From an uncultured Clostridia bacterium (lineage in GTDB: Bacteria > Bacillota > Clostridia > Oscillospirales > CAG-272): 5,344 bases of DNA. This document shows positions 5,082-5,344 of the stretch, one piece after another; position 1 is the first letter of the stretch; each line of letters opens with the position of its first letter. A model generated the notes under the pieces. That model did not search any database. It was not told the origin of the DNA and worked only from the letters and a program-made list of their open reading frames with translations. A program made the position numbers and the translations under genes. The stretch spans positions 1-5,344 of the forward strand of contig CALGCW010000052.1 in the NCBI GenBank assembly GCA_937884385.1, given 5' to 3'.

Positions 5082-5272
5082 TGTAGGTGCGGACGCACGC
5101 GGTGCGCCCCTACGGATTTGAGGGGAAAGGCGATAGGGAGAGGAAAGGCTAAAGTGACGCGCTCTCCTTCCGCCTCGTGGGCTCGGCACCTTCCTCCCGG
5201 AGGAAGGCTTAGGTTACATTGCTTTGAAACGGGATTTCGCTCGCTCGCTCGCGAGTCGCGCCATCCCCTACA
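5082..5272. mobile_element. Candidate MITE-like unit with TGTAGG/CCTACA ends (191 bp)
   Basis: TGTAGG at 5082-5087 is the reverse complement of CCTACA at 5267-5272. The match extends to 7 of 8 bases (TGTAGGTG against TGTAGGGG). Inside lie several hairpins. GTAGGTGCG pairs with CGCCCCTAC at 5083-5113, with one mismatch. CCTTCCTCC pairs with GGAGGAAGG at 5189-5207. GGGAT pairs with ATCCC at 5231-5267, enclosing four TCGC copies (5237-5252) and the palindrome CTCGCGAG. Heptad tags sit on both sides. There is no open reading frame worth calling and no clear target-site duplication, so mobility is a guess. It may be two shorter repeats side by side. Confidence 0.42.
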
Positions 5273-5277
5273 GTGAA

Positions 5278-5305
5278 TAAATGCAAAATGCAAAGTGCAA
5301 AATTG
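5278..5305. repeat. Heptad-repeat tag, copy 3
   Basis: TAAATGC, AAAATGC, AAAGTGC and AAAATTG recur in the same orientation as copies 1 and 2, about 234 bp after copy 2. The flank to the right (5306-5344) resembles that of copy 1 for about 25 bases. I see nothing else to the window edge. Confidence 0.88.
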
Positions 5306-5344
5306 GGATTTATAGGGGAGGTTGGAATATTACTTTACTTGTGA

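Noticed and set aside
4970..5293. Minus-strand open frame of 107 codons in the right-hand spacer
   Set aside because: It runs through heptad tags and inverted repeats, has no ribosome site, and its composition follows the repeats. It is a typical spurious hypothetical protein.
4875..5305. CRISPR array
   Set aside because: There are only three tags of unequal length with spacers of about 130-210 bp that contain hairpins, and no cas genes; this does not fit a CRISPR array.

Overview
The window is best read as two unrelated pieces of DNA joined near position 1200. Positions 1 to about 1170 hold a plus-strand carboxyltransferase gene. It is cut by the left edge of the window and has lost its C-terminal end at the junction. 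Its sequence is of the kind I associate with Bacteroidales pyruvate carboxylase subunit B (recalled family knowledge, not a search). From about 1223 rightwards everything is on the minus strand and looks like a Gram-positive gut clostridium, probably Oscillospirales/Christensenellales-like. The signs are strong AAGGAGG ribosome sites, consensus sigma-A promoters, a clostridial AbrB with a cysteine-pair tail, and a repeat-filled spacer. The join cuts a PBP2 gene before its catalytic domain. Both genes end tail to tail at one point, so a chimeric contig is the simplest explanation. A real deletion or rearrangement is less likely.

Minus-strand layout in the direction of transcription (right to left): a 30-residue cysteine-rich membrane microprotein (4748-4656) with its own terminator (4619-4590); a perfect-consensus promoter (4548-4520), a leader of about 154 nt with two hairpins, and abrB (4359-4114), closed by a terminator (4090-4062); then a second strong promoter (4040-4012) driving mreD (3974-3423), a CPBP/CAAX-type intramembrane metalloprotease (3426-2368, overlapping mreD by ATGA) and mrdA/PBP2 (2311-1223, truncated). 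MreD and PBP2 belong to the rod-elongation peptidoglycan machinery. mreB and mreC are not upstream of mreD here, and a membrane protease sits where mreD and mrdA are often adjacent.

Positions 4870-5344 contain no credible gene. They are a mosaic of repeats: three direct copies of a 7-bp-periodic tag (AAARTGC)n-AAAATTG, a GC-rich hairpin element (4957-5009), and a 191-bp unit with short TGTAGG/CCTACA terminal inverted repeats (5082-5272) lying between two of the tags.

I see no new defence system, CRISPR array, tRNA or rRNA. The best leads are the microprotein, the abrB leader, the protease inside the mreD-mrdA operon and the repeat mosaic.
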